From Methylomicrobium sp. (GTDB lineage Bacteria; Pseudomonadota; Gammaproteobacteria; Methylococcales; Methylomonadaceae): DNA of 64,000 nucleotides. The position numbers and the translations under genes are program-made. The stretch is taken from the NCBI GenBank assembly GCA_018333785.1, contig JAGXSU010000026.1, positions 1 to 64,000 of the forward strand. The letters run 5' to 3'. Positions 44,407 through 52,420 of the stretch are shown in pieces. Below the pieces are notes generated by a model. That model made no database searches and was not told where the DNA came from. It saw nothing but the letters and a program-made list of their open reading frames with translations. Each line of letters starts with the position of its first letter. The first letter of the stretch is position 1.

Positions 44407-44636
44407 GCCTCCACAGCCTTGACGCCAAACGCCTGCTCTGCCCTTTACCGGTCATCCGGACTCAGGACAGGGTGAAACAGCTAAAATCCGGCGACCAATT
44501 GGAAGTATCGTGCACCGACCCCGGCGTCATGCAGGACATTCCTGCCTGGTGCCGAATTAACGGTCATACGATCATCAATACCCAGGAAAATCAAGGTGTG
44601 TACATCATAGTGCTGGAAGTAGGAAAAAATGAGTAG
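44403..44636 (+). CDS. TusA-family sulfur carrier protein
   Basis: The start ATG 44403 overlaps the preceding stop as ATGA, giving 77 residues. The TusA fold has the persulfide Cys13 in the CPxP motif of LDAKRLLCPLPVIRTQ, followed by the GDQLEVSCTDPGVMQDIPAWC strand-helix. TusA proteins pass sulfane sulfur to acceptors such as the tRNA 2-thiolation system. The overlap on both sides (ATGA with the PP-loop gene, 8 bp with the CDF gene) indicates tight co-translation. It is not canonical tusA by location. Confidence 0.9.
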   Translation: MSLHSLDAKRLLCPLPVIRTQDRVKQLKSGDQLEVSCTDPGVMQDIPAWCRINGHTIINTQENQGVYIIVLEVGKNE

Positions 44637-45774
44637 ACCCGCCGATGCTGTCAAAATGGATCAGTTGAAAGCGCGCGTCACCATCGTAGGCGCGATTATC
44701 AATGTCTTCCTGTCAATCGTTAAAATCGCTTTTGGCCTTTTGTGGCAATCAGCCGCACTTATCGCTGACGGTGTTCATTCACTGTCTGATTTGGCCAGCG
44801 ATATTCTGGTGATACTCGCCATCCGCTTCGGGGCCAGAGAAGCCGACCATGATCATCCTTACGGCCATCGGCGTTATGAAACCATGGCGACCGTCGCCCT
44901 TGGCTTGAGTTTGGCGGCAATATCTGCGGGTATTGCCTGGGATGCCCTGGACAGAGTACTCAATCCTGAAAAATTACTGATACCGCATCTTGAAACCATA
45001 GGCATTGCCGCTTTTTCGGTATTATCCAAAGAATGGATGTATCACTACACCAAACGCGCCGCCCATAAAACCCGCTCCAAGTTATTGCTCGCCAATGCCT
45101 GGCACCATCGTAGCGACGCCATTTCCTCGGTCGTCGTCATCATCGGCGTATCCGGCGTTGTTTTGGGCTATCCATATGCCGATGCGGTTGCTGCTGTGAT
45201 TGTCGCGTTGATGATAGCCAAAATCGGTATCAACCTGATCACACAAAGTATCAAGGAACTGGTAGACACGTCTTTACCTGAAAATTATGTCAACGACATT
45301 CGCCGCGTCATCAAATTAACCCCGGGCGTTCGCGGCATTCATCTGCTGAGAACCCGGCAAATGGGGGAAGATGCATATATTGATACCCATATCGTGGTGG
45401 ATTCCCGCATCAGCGTATCCGAAGGCCATATCATAGGCGATGCGGTACGGCGAAATCTGATCGATGCTTTTGATGATGTGATCGATGTCCTGGTCCATGT
45501 CGACCCTGAAGACGACGAATTTATTGAAGCGCCTGCCGATTTGCTGTCACGCGCTGAAGTGCAAAAGCATTTGCGGGCAGCTCTTGGCGAATTCTACGAG
45601 GACATAGATTCGTTTACCATTCATTATCTGGAGGGACTGATTGAGCTTGAAGTTGCGCTGCCTCATTTAATGAGCGCTCAGCCTGAAGAAATAGAACTGA
45701 TCAAAAAACACTGCGCCGCCCTGCAGCAAAGCCTGGACGCTATTGCCAAAGTGGATGTGTACCTTAAGCAATAA
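44629..45774 (+). CDS. Cation diffusion facilitator (CDF) family transporter
   Basis: The 381-residue inner-membrane antiporter exports divalent cations (Zn, Fe, Mn or similar). About five or six helices span residues 18-225. The metal site residues are visible in LIADGVHSLSDLASD and HHRSDAISS, and HDHPYGHRRYET is typical. A C-terminal cytoplasmic CDF domain follows (DTHIVVDSRISVSEGHIIGDAVRR), extended by a second similar module to residue 380. It overlaps the tusA-like gene by 8 bp. The metal cannot be told from sequence. Confidence 0.9.
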   Translation: MSRPADAVKMDQLKARVTIVGAIINVFLSIVKIAFGLLWQSAALIADGVHSLSDLASDILVILAIRFGAREADHDHPYGHRRYETMATVALGLSLAAISAGIAWDALDRVLNPEKLLIPHLETIGIAAFSVLSKEWMYHYTKRAAHKTRSKLLLANAWHHRSDAISSVVVIIGVSGVVLGYPYADAVAAVIVALMIAKIGINLITQSIKELVDTSLPENYVNDIRRVIKLTPGVRGIHLLRTRQMGEDAYIDTHIVVDSRISVSEGHIIGDAVRRNLIDAFDDVIDVLVHVDPEDDEFIEAPADLLSRAEVQKHLRAALGEFYEDIDSFTIHYLEGLIELEVALPHLMSAQPEEIELIKKHCAALQQSLDAIAKVDVYLKQ

Positions 45775-45801
45775 ATCTCCGGCACAGACGGTCTCAAACG
45801 T

Positions 45802-46314
45802 TTAGATATCCATAAACAGCATTGGCATGCCGTAAGTCAAAACAAAATAGCTAAATGCAATCAGCAGACTCACAGGGATTTTGTACCAAAAAAACTGCCG
45901 GAAAATATAGCCTACGATGGAAATATACCATCCGACCAGCAACACACCGAAGGCGATGGAGATTTCTTCGCGGTATTCATAATGGTTCATCACCATCACA
46001 AAATCCAGTGCTTCAGCAGCAATCGCCAAGGTCATAATCACGTTTTCACCCACAAAAATAGCGGTAAACAACTGATTAAAATAAAGCCATTTTTTTGTCA
46101 TCACCAAAAAGAGAGCGATGGACGAAAACGCCATAACGGCCCGCATTAAAACCTCCAGCGTGCCGTCGGCTGGATCGGAAATCAATCCCTCGACAATACA
46201 ACCGGAAATCAGATAGAACCATACCACTTTCCACATGAACGATTTTGACGGCACTAATTCGGCGGGATTATTGATAAAAAAGCACAACGAAAGGTATTTA
46301 AGCAGCAAGGTCAT
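45802..46314 (-). CDS. Membrane protein of unknown function
   Basis: The 170-residue protein has about five hydrophobic stretches (near 25-45, 58-75, 82-100, 118-138 and 143-165) and few charged residues. Motifs such as KKWLYFNQLFTAIFVGENVIM do not point to a family I know. It converges with the CDF gene and lies downstream of agmatine deiminase on the same strand, with a GTTGCGG hairpin between them. Confidence 0.6.
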   Translation of the reverse strand: MTLLLKYLSLCFFINNPAELVPSKSFMWKVVWFYLISGCIVEGLISDPADGTLEVLMRAVMAFSSIALFLVMTKKWLYFNQLFTAIFVGENVIMTLAIAAEALDFVMVMNHYEYREEISIAFGVLLVGWYISIVGYIFRQFFWYKIPVSLLIAFSYFVLTYGMPMLFMDI

Positions 46315-46391
46315 GTTAAATTTTTATGTTCTAAAAAAGAAATGAGTCGCTATTCAGCGCGGCAACAAAACGAAAAAGATGAACCCTGTCC

Positions 46392-46419
46392 GTTGCGGTT
46401 AGTGATAGCCAACCGCAAC
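46392..46419. repeat. GTTGCGG/CCGCAAC hairpin, copy 4
   Basis: Perfect 9-bp stem GTTGCGGTT with AACCGCAAC and a 10-base loop, shortly after the agmatine deiminase stop. Confidence 0.6.
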
Positions 46420-46432
46420 CTACGCTAAATAA

Positions 46433-47464
46433 TTACAGATGCAGCTTTACAAATGCCGGCACCTGCATGCTGGCGCAATGAAGGCTGCCGTATTGATGTA
46501 CCAGCGGACGGCAAGGCATAGCAATAATTTCCCGCCCAGGAAAACAGCCCGCCAGACGCTCCAGTGCAACAGCATCCATCGCATCGTCGTAAACGGGCAC
46601 CAGAACAGCGCCATTGATGATCAAAAAATTGGCATAATTGGCCGGCAGACGCAGCCCCTCTTCATCAGTAATGGGTTTGGGCAACGGCAAGGCAACCAGC
46701 TTATAGGGATCTCCGGCTTCGGTTTTAAACGACTTTAACTGCGCTTCCATGTTTTTCAGGCTTTGATAATGCGCATCTTCGCGATCGTCGCAACTGCTGT
46801 AAGCGATAGTCCCGGCATCACAAAAGCGCGCCAGCGTATCGATGTGAGCATCGGTGTCGTCCCCGGCCAGATTATCCTGCTCAACCCATAAAATGCGCTT
46901 TGCCCCCAAATAGTTTTGTACCTGGCTGGCGATTGCTGCTTGAGACAAATTGGGATTTCGATTGGGATTGAACAAACAATTTTTAGTCGTCATCACGGTG
47001 CCTTGCCCGTCCGACTCCACACTACCGCCTTCCAGCACAAAACTCACCGTAGCCGTAGGATGGCCTTTGAAAAAAGGATGGGCAAATAACGCCAGGTTCA
47101 AGGCATCATCGGCGTCATGCGGATATTTATTACCCCAGCCGTTAAAAATGAAATTAACCAACTGTAGCGTGGCTTTGGAATGCTGCCATTCCAAACTCAA
47201 AAATACGGTATCCCTGACCCAGATATCGTTGTAATCCGCCTGAATAAAATGAATAGCCTGATGAGCGGGCAACTCAGCCAAAATATGCTCTTGATGCCCG
47301 GCATCCTTGCAAATGATGATCAGTGGCTGGAAACGGCTGATGGTGGTCGCAATAAAACGATACGCCGCTTCAACTGCAGACAAATTAGTGAAATCACCGC
47401 TTTGATGCGGCCACGCGATAATGACAGCGGATTGCGGTTCCCATTCAGCTGGAAAACGGATCAT
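46433..47464 (-). CDS. aguA: Agmatine deiminase
   Basis: Converts agmatine to N-carbamoylputrescine in the arginine route to putrescine. The 343-residue guanidino-group hydrolase has the catalytic Cys330 in QYGSLHCASMQVPAF, the Asp/His set in NDIWVRDTVFL and DAHIDTLARF, and the FVLEGGSVESDGQGT motif. Peptidyl-arginine deiminase is the superfamily name, but the length and motifs fit AguA. The usual partner, N-carbamoylputrescine amidase (aguB), is not next to it; the nitrilase-family gene at 58.3 kb is a different branch. Confidence 0.92.
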   Translation of the reverse strand: MIRFPAEWEPQSAVIIAWPHQSGDFTNLSAVEAAYRFIATTISRFQPLIIICKDAGHQEHILAELPAHQAIHFIQADYNDIWVRDTVFLSLEWQHSKATLQLVNFIFNGWGNKYPHDADDALNLALFAHPFFKGHPTATVSFVLEGGSVESDGQGTVMTTKNCLFNPNRNPNLSQAAIASQVQNYLGAKRILWVEQDNLAGDDTDAHIDTLARFCDAGTIAYSSCDDREDAHYQSLKNMEAQLKSFKTEAGDPYKLVALPLPKPITDEEGLRLPANYANFLIINGAVLVPVYDDAMDAVALERLAGCFPGREIIAMPCRPLVHQYGSLHCASMQVPAFVKLHL

Positions 47465-47588
47465 GAACTACTCCCGGGTTTTAAATGATGTTTGAAACAG
47501 ATGCGCTATTGTACCAAGGCTGTCGTTCTTATGCCTTAGCGAGGAAAATTTATCGTTCGATGGATTGGGTCAGGCTCTTCGCGGGGAC

Positions 47589-48164
47589 TTACAACCCTTC
47601 CCAAGGTTTATAAAGTCCTTCCGCCTCGACGCCGAACATCGCCAAAACGCGCCCTACGCCATCGTTGACCATGGCTTCAATCGAGTTGGCTTTGTTATAA
47701 AAAGCCGGCATGGGCGGATAAATGATGCCGCCCATTTCGGTTACACTGCCCATATTTCGAATATGCGCCAAATTAAGCGGCGTTTCTCTGGGCATGATGA
47801 CCAAACGGCGACGCTCTTTTAATACGACATCGGCCGCACGGGAAATCAAATTATCGCCAAAACCATGCGCAACCGCAGCCAGGGTTTTCATCGAACAAGG
47901 TGCAATGATCATGCCTTCGGTTTTAAAACCGCCGCTGGCAATCGTAGCCGCCACATCGTTCACGTCATGCGTTACATCCGCCAGTTCATAAAGCATCTTC
48001 CGTGACATGTCCAACTCGTGCTTCAAGTTGATCAAACCGGCCGAAGAAATCACCAAATGCGTTTCCCAATCCGCCTGTTCTTTAAGAACCTGCAGCATTC
48101 TGACGCCATAAACCGCGCCAGTTGCGCCGGTCATGCCTATTACCAATCGTTTTATTTTTGTCAT
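47589..48164 (-). CDS. ubiX: Flavin prenyltransferase UbiX
   Basis: Adds a dimethylallyl group to FMN to make the prenylated flavin used by UbiD decarboxylase in ubiquinone synthesis. The 191 residues show the N-terminal GMTGATGAVYGVRMLQVL, the Ser of the flavin site, and the conserved MIIAPCSMKTLAAVAHGFGDNLISRAADVVLKERRRLVIMPRETPLN. The C-terminal GGIIYPPMPAFYNKANS contains the prenyl-phosphate Tyr. Dimethylallyl phosphate comes from the pathway that ispH belongs to. Confidence 0.97.
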   Translation of the reverse strand: MTKIKRLVIGMTGATGAVYGVRMLQVLKEQADWETHLVISSAGLINLKHELDMSRKMLYELADVTHDVNDVAATIASGGFKTEGMIIAPCSMKTLAAVAHGFGDNLISRAADVVLKERRRLVIMPRETPLNLAHIRNMGSVTEMGGIIYPPMPAFYNKANSIEAMVNDGVGRVLAMFGVEAEGLYKPWEGL

Positions 48165-48288
48165 TAAGCCGGTTAAATCGGGTTAGTTTAAAGTAGCCTG
48201 GATGCAGAAGGCAGAGCAACGCAGGAGCAGTTGCCGAGGGGTTAGGAGAGTTTTTTTAAATAAATCCCCCTCGCTCCCCCTTTTTCAA

Positions 48289-48450
48289 GGCTATGTCCGC
48301 GTTAATAGTAGGCGTCGCCCCGGCAGGGATTGCCGGGGTCCAGGAGCCATGGATGGCGTTGGGCTTTCACATCCTTGTGACCTGGATTTCGGCAATCCAT
48401 GCCGGAATGACGGTGTTGATTTACTTTCAAGTACTAACGCGAACATAGCC
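48289..48450. mobile_element. MITE-like element, family 2, copy 1 (8-bp target duplication)
   Basis: A 162-bp non-coding element. The left end is GGCTATGTCCGCGTTAATAG and the right end is CTAACGCGAACATAGCC, an inverted repeat of about 16 bp with one mismatch. It is flanked by TTTTTCAA on both sides (48281-48288 and 48451-48458), a perfect 8-bp target-site duplication. The inside carries the shared palindromic core. The target was itself a palindrome (CCCCCTTTTTC with GAAAGGGGGAGG), which this insertion split. Confidence 0.85.
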
Positions 48451-48484
48451 TTTTTCAAAGGGGGAGGTTGTTTATAACGAAATC

Positions 48485-49435
48485 CTAAGCTAATCGCCGA
48501 GCCATAGTATCAGTCGAATCGATTAATGCATTTATCATTGCCTCGCCCTGAGCAATGTGACCACCGTTGGGCAAGATCATGAGTTCAGCCTGAGGCAATG
48601 CTTCTTGTAATTGTAAAGCCGCCTCGACCGGACAAACCAGATCATAGCGGCCATGAATAATGACCGTTGGGATGTCACTTAATGCCTCGCAGTTATCAAG
48701 TATTTGATTTTCTTCAATAAAGTACCGGTTAACCGCGTAATGAATTTCCATCCGGGCCTGCTTGATCAACTGCACCGTATCGACAGTGTGTTGGACCGAA
48801 GGCCTAAAATCATTCCCCAAAGCCACCTGCCCGCCCCAGGCCATCCACTCTTTGGCGGCGCGCAAGCGGGTGACTTCATCATCCCCCCAAAGCGCATCGT
48901 TCAACTGCTGAATTAAATCATCACCCGATGCATTCGGCAAACTGGAAACCAGACGCTGCCATTGCTCAGGATAAATCCGGCCTGCGCCGTCTTTGGCGAA
49001 CCACTCCAAATCTCGTTGGCGGGCAAGAAAGACGCCGCGAATGATCATTGCGCTGACCGCATCAGGATGGGCTTGCGCATACAGCAAGCCCAATGTGCCG
49101 CCCCAGGAACCTGCAAACAAAACCCATTGTGGGATGCCCAGGCGCCTTCGGATACACTCCATGTCATCGATCAAATCCGCAGTGTTGTTGGCTTCCAGTT
49201 CGCCAAAAGGCAAGGAGCGGCCGCAGCCGCGCTGATCGAACAAAACGATATGATAAAGCTCAGGATCAAAAAACCGCCGGTGATCCGGCTTGCAACCGGA
49301 ACAAGGCCCGCCGTGCAGAAAAATAACCGGTAGCCCTTGTGGGTTACCGCATTGCTCCACATAAACAGCGTGCTGGGATTGGGTTTCCAGGAAAAAGGTA
49401 TGGAACGGCTCGATGGCCGGATATAAAGTCTTCAT
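48485..49435 (-). CDS. pip: Proline iminopeptidase
   Basis: The 316-residue alpha/beta hydrolase (peptidase S33) removes N-terminal proline. It has the oxyanion motif HGGPCSGC, the nucleophile elbow FAGSWGGTLGLLYAQAHP, the Asp in IHGRYDLVCP and the His in PNGGHIAQG. The family hallmark DQRGCGRS is present. It is a cytoplasmic enzyme with no signal peptide. It lies between two family 2 MITE-like elements. Confidence 0.94.
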   Translation of the reverse strand: MKTLYPAIEPFHTFFLETQSQHAVYVEQCGNPQGLPVIFLHGGPCSGCKPDHRRFFDPELYHIVLFDQRGCGRSLPFGELEANNTADLIDDMECIRRRLGIPQWVLFAGSWGGTLGLLYAQAHPDAVSAMIIRGVFLARQRDLEWFAKDGAGRIYPEQWQRLVSSLPNASGDDLIQQLNDALWGDDEVTRLRAAKEWMAWGGQVALGNDFRPSVQHTVDTVQLIKQARMEIHYAVNRYFIEENQILDNCEALSDIPTVIIHGRYDLVCPVEAALQLQEALPQAELMILPNGGHIAQGEAMINALIDSTDTMARRLA

Positions 49436-49497
49436 GAATCAGTTTGGTTTAGTTTCTTTCAAATCGATCTTTATCAGGATTCAAGCGTCTTCTTAAA

Positions 49498-49685
49498 GGC
49501 TATGTTCGCGTTAATAGTGGGCGTCACCCCGGCAGAGCCTGCCCCGGTCAGGGAATGCCGGGGGATTGCCGGGGTCCAGAATCCATGGATGGCGCTGGAC
49601 TTCACATCCTTGTGACCTAGATTCCGGCAATCCATGCCGGAATGACGGTGTTGATTTACTTTCAACTACTAACGCGAACATAGCC
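49498..49685. mobile_element. MITE-like element, family 2, copy 2 (8-bp target duplication)
   Basis: A 188-bp element with ends GGCTATGTTCGCGTTA and TAACGCGAACATAGCC, a perfect 16-bp terminal inverted repeat. Both flanks are TTCTTAAA (49490-49497 and 49686-49693). The internal core matches copy 1, with an extra 26 or so bases of CCCCGGTCAGGGAATGCCGG type near the left. No gene lies inside. Confidence 0.88.
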
Positions 49686-49695
49686 TTCTTAAATG

Positions 49696-49770
49696 TACCT
49701 GATTATAAATGCACTGTTCGCGTTAATAGTGGGCGTCCCGGCAGAGCCTGCCCAGTTCAGGAAATGCAGG
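49696..49770. repeat. Family 2 left-end fragment
   Basis: ACTGTTCGCGTTAATAGTGG at 49711 matches the left end of the family 2 elements, then GGCGTCCCGGCAGAGCCTG; it breaks off before the core. TACCTGATTATAAA precedes it, as at 35357. Confidence 0.6.
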
Positions 49771-49787
49771 CGGATTGCTCATCAGTT

Positions 49788-49861
49788 GTAGGGAGGATAA
49801 GGCGACAGCCGCATCCGCCAAAGCAGTTAAAGGTGGATATGCTGCCGCTTATCTTCCCTAC
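49788..49861. repeat. Long imperfect palindrome
   Basis: GTAGGGAGGATAAGGCGACAG at 49788 pairs imperfectly with CTGCCGCTTATCTTCCCTAC at 49842-49861. The middle has the pair GCATCCGCC and GGTGGATATGC. It is a 74-bp hairpin-forming repeat, single in this window. With the family 2 pieces it fills the 545-bp space between pip and the outer-membrane protein gene. Confidence 0.6.
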
Positions 49862-49925
49862 CCATCTGCCACCGAGACGTTCACGGTAGTGCGAAGAGCC
49901 AAGATCAATACCTGATTTTGCCCAC

Positions 49926-49957
49926 AAAAAAAGGAGGGGTTTGACGCCCTCCTTTTT
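49926..49957 (-). terminator. Rho-independent terminator of the outer-membrane protein gene
   Basis: On the minus strand: stem AAAAAGGAGGG with CCCCTCCTTTTTTT and a 7-base loop, ending in seven T. It lies 24 bp after the gene's stop. Confidence 0.9.
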
Positions 49958-49980
49958 GGGGTTTCTTTAAGTGTTTAAAC

Positions 49981-50844
49981 TTAGAACTTGAAACCTACAG
50001 AACCGCCCAAAGTAAAGCCGTCTGTATCAACACCGTCGACATCATCAAACGATTCGTGATAACGGACATCGGCACCCAAAACGATACCTCTGAACAAATC
50101 ATAATCCACACCACCACCAAACTGCATGCCGGTGTTTAACACGGTAACCGCATCAGATGGCGGGCTGATGATGTTGATATCCAGACCGGCAGGAATCAAC
50201 CAGGGTCTGAATTTGCTGCCATGCAAGAATTTGATTTTCGGTGCGGCACTGATTCTCAGCATGTTGACCGTTACGTCTTGCAATACATCTACTCCATTAC
50301 CACCAATAGCAGGATTTTGAGCTGTTATTACATTATCAAGTCCGTTGTTTTTTCTATCTCCTATTTCGGAATATTCAATACCTAATTCGATGCCGAACGA
50401 AGTATCATCCATCAAACCGAACAAGTCATTATTCATGTTGAAATCGATGGCACCGCCGATATAGAAAGCGTCTTCATCAGTACCACTCGTCAGAATATCA
50501 ACTCCAGCACCTGAGCCACGGACATTATTAAAACGCTCCCAACCACCACGAACCGCAAACACATGATCTTTCTCTTGAGCTGAAGCCGGATTCGCTTTAA
50601 CAGAAGCGGCCCATTCATCCAATTCCTGAACTTTCGCGGTATCTGCTGCAGAACGGCTGGCGGCGTCACGGACGCGGCTCAATTCGCTTTGCATTTGTTG
50701 CAGCATTTCGGACATTTGATTAACTTGGGCTTCCAGTGCTTCCACTTTTGCATCTGCAACCGCTTGCGGAGAAACTAGGGCGCCCGCCATGGATAATGTC
50801 GCTGTAGCCAGGCCCAGCGCGATTTGAGTTTTTTTCAATTTCAT
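49981..50844 (-). CDS. Outer-membrane beta-barrel protein with coiled-coil N-terminus
   Basis: The 287 residues contain a signal peptide (about 1-31, ending QAVADA), a coiled coil (about 33-75, VEALEAQVNQMSEMLQQMQSEL) and a beta-barrel (about 95-287) of alternating hydrophobic strands. The last residues, GGSVGFKF, end in Phe, the outer-membrane insertion signal. The coiled coil may form a trimeric periplasmic stalk, as in some porins. The strong GAGGGGG ribosome-binding site, good promoter and terminator point to a highly expressed single gene. The transported substrate is unknown. Confidence 0.85.
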   Translation of the reverse strand: MKLKKTQIALGLATATLSMAGALVSPQAVADAKVEALEAQVNQMSEMLQQMQSELSRVRDAASRSAADTAKVQELDEWAASVKANPASAQEKDHVFAVRGGWERFNNVRGSGAGVDILTSGTDEDAFYIGGAIDFNMNNDLFGLMDDTSFGIELGIEYSEIGDRKNNGLDNVITAQNPAIGGNGVDVLQDVTVNMLRISAAPKIKFLHGSKFRPWLIPAGLDINIISPPSDAVTVLNTGMQFGGGVDYDLFRGIVLGADVRYHESFDDVDGVDTDGFTLGGSVGFKF

Positions 50845-50918
50845 CGATTCCCCCTCAAGAGATTATTTTTGTTATTTGGTTTTTGCCTTAAAACAACAAC
50901 ACTTTTTTCACGAGGGCA

Positions 50919-50947
50919 ATCATAGCAGCTAAAAGCCATCCTTACAA
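50919..50947 (-). promoter_or_regulatory. Candidate promoter of the outer-membrane protein gene
   Basis: On the minus strand: TTGTAA (50942-50947) and TATGAT (50919-50924), spaced by exactly 17 bp. The leader is about 70 bases and ends in a GAGGGGG ribosome-binding site. The rest of the 429-bp divergent space to thiO is A/T-rich, with a fragment of the GTAGGAGCGGGCAT repeat at 51147-51160. Confidence 0.7.
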
Positions 50948-51273
50948 GTTCCTTACGGGTTTAATGATTATTTTTTTATACTCCTTTTTTTCTTTAAAAT
51001 CATGCAAATACAATACAATCCTAACGTGAGTCCTGCTTTGTTAAAAAAAAGCAACAAGTAATTCGAATTAAATTTCGGCACTATTTCAGGGCGCCGATTG
51101 CCTGAAAATTAACTCATCAAAATCTCATTTCCGCCACAACAAACAAGTAGGAGCGGGCATTGGACCCATCCAAACCCGTCACATACGGGCTACGCTTTGG
51201 AGCACAACAAGGTATAATCGCAGGCCATCACAGCCCGCGCATTGCGCACAGTTCGGATATTTTTTACGTTGAC

Positions 51274-52374
51274 ATGACGCAAACCTCAGACATTACGATT
51301 ATCGGCGGCGGCATTATCGGTTTACTGACAGCCCGCGAATTCAACAAAGCCGGGGCATCGGTAACCCTCATTGAAAAAAATCAGATAGGACAGGAATCCT
51401 CATGGGCCGGTGGCGGTATTTTGCTGCCGCTATATCCCTGGCATCAACCTGACCCCATCAACCGCCTGGTGCTGCAAAGCCTGAGACTCTATCCCAGCCT
51501 GGCGGCAGAGCTTAAGGCAGAAACCCCCATCGATCCGGAATGGAATCCCTGCGGGCTTTTGATCACCAAAAATCCCGACATTACCGAAGCGGATAACTGG
51601 TGCAGGGCAAACAATCTGGCTTTTAGCCCGGCAAACGATGCTTTGCTGGCGCCTTTTGTGACTCAGCCGGTCAATCCGCTCTGGCTTCCGGACATTGCCA
51701 ACGCCCGCAATCCAAGACTGGTCAAGTCGCTAAAAGCTGACCTGGTCAACAACGGCGTACGCTTGATCGAGCAGGCAGCGTTAAAATCGGTTGCTATAAA
51801 CGGGCAAAACATCGCTTCGATTGAAACCACTTCCGGCAAACAGGCCGTTAATCACTTAATCATTGCGACAGGCGCCTGGACGGGCGATGTGTTTGCACAT
51901 TTTTTTGGCGGACTGAATGTCACGCCTCCCAAAATTTTTCCGGTAAAAGGGCAAATGCTGGTTTTTGACGCGCCACCGCAATGCTTGCCTTATATAGTGT
52001 TGGACGGCGATCAATACCTAATTCCGCGACTGGATGGCAAAATTCTTGCGGGCAGCACCGTCGAGCATGATGATTACAACAAAGCCACGTCACCTGAAGT
52101 TAATGCCCAACTGCGTGAATTTGCGATCAGGCTCTTCCCTAAACTTAAAAACTGCCCGGTCATTCACCACTGGGCAGGGCTAAGACCCGGAACTGATCAT
52201 GGCATACCTTATATAGACCGGCATCCTGAAATCACCAACTTAAGCATTAATGCCGGCCACTTCCGTTACGGTCTGGTTATGGGCCCTGCCTCGGCACAAT
52301 TGATGGTTGACCTGATCCTGGAGCGCACGCCTTCGGTATCACCTGAGCCTTATCGCATGAGCGCTGAACATTAA
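51274..52374 (+). CDS. thiO: Glycine oxidase ThiO
   Basis: FAD-dependent oxidation of glycine to iminoglycine, the dehydroglycine donor for the thiazole of thiamine. The start at ATG 51274 (MTQTSDITIIGGGIIGLLTA) gives 366 residues; the longer frame from a TTG at 51160 adds 38 residues that overlap a repeat fragment. The dinucleotide motif GGGIIG is near 11-16, EKNQIGQESSWAGGGIL follows, and the C-terminal HWAGLRPGTDHGIPYI is typical. Other thi genes are not nearby. pyrD follows after 46 bp. Confidence 0.92.
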   Translation: MTQTSDITIIGGGIIGLLTAREFNKAGASVTLIEKNQIGQESSWAGGGILLPLYPWHQPDPINRLVLQSLRLYPSLAAELKAETPIDPEWNPCGLLITKNPDITEADNWCRANNLAFSPANDALLAPFVTQPVNPLWLPDIANARNPRLVKSLKADLVNNGVRLIEQAALKSVAINGQNIASIETTSGKQAVNHLIIATGAWTGDVFAHFFGGLNVTPPKIFPVKGQMLVFDAPPQCLPYIVLDGDQYLIPRLDGKILAGSTVEHDDYNKATSPEVNAQLREFAIRLFPKLKNCPVIHHWAGLRPGTDHGIPYIDRHPEITNLSINAGHFRYGLVMGPASAQLMVDLILERTPSVSPEPYRMSAEH

Positions 52375-52420
52375 ACCCATCATGACCCAACGCACTTTCA
52401 TTTTTCCGATCTGCTGACTT

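Noticed and set aside
48281-49861. Cluster of palindromic repeats as a possible CRISPR array
   Set aside because: Repeats are long, unequal and in differing orientations, with no regular spacers and no cas genes.
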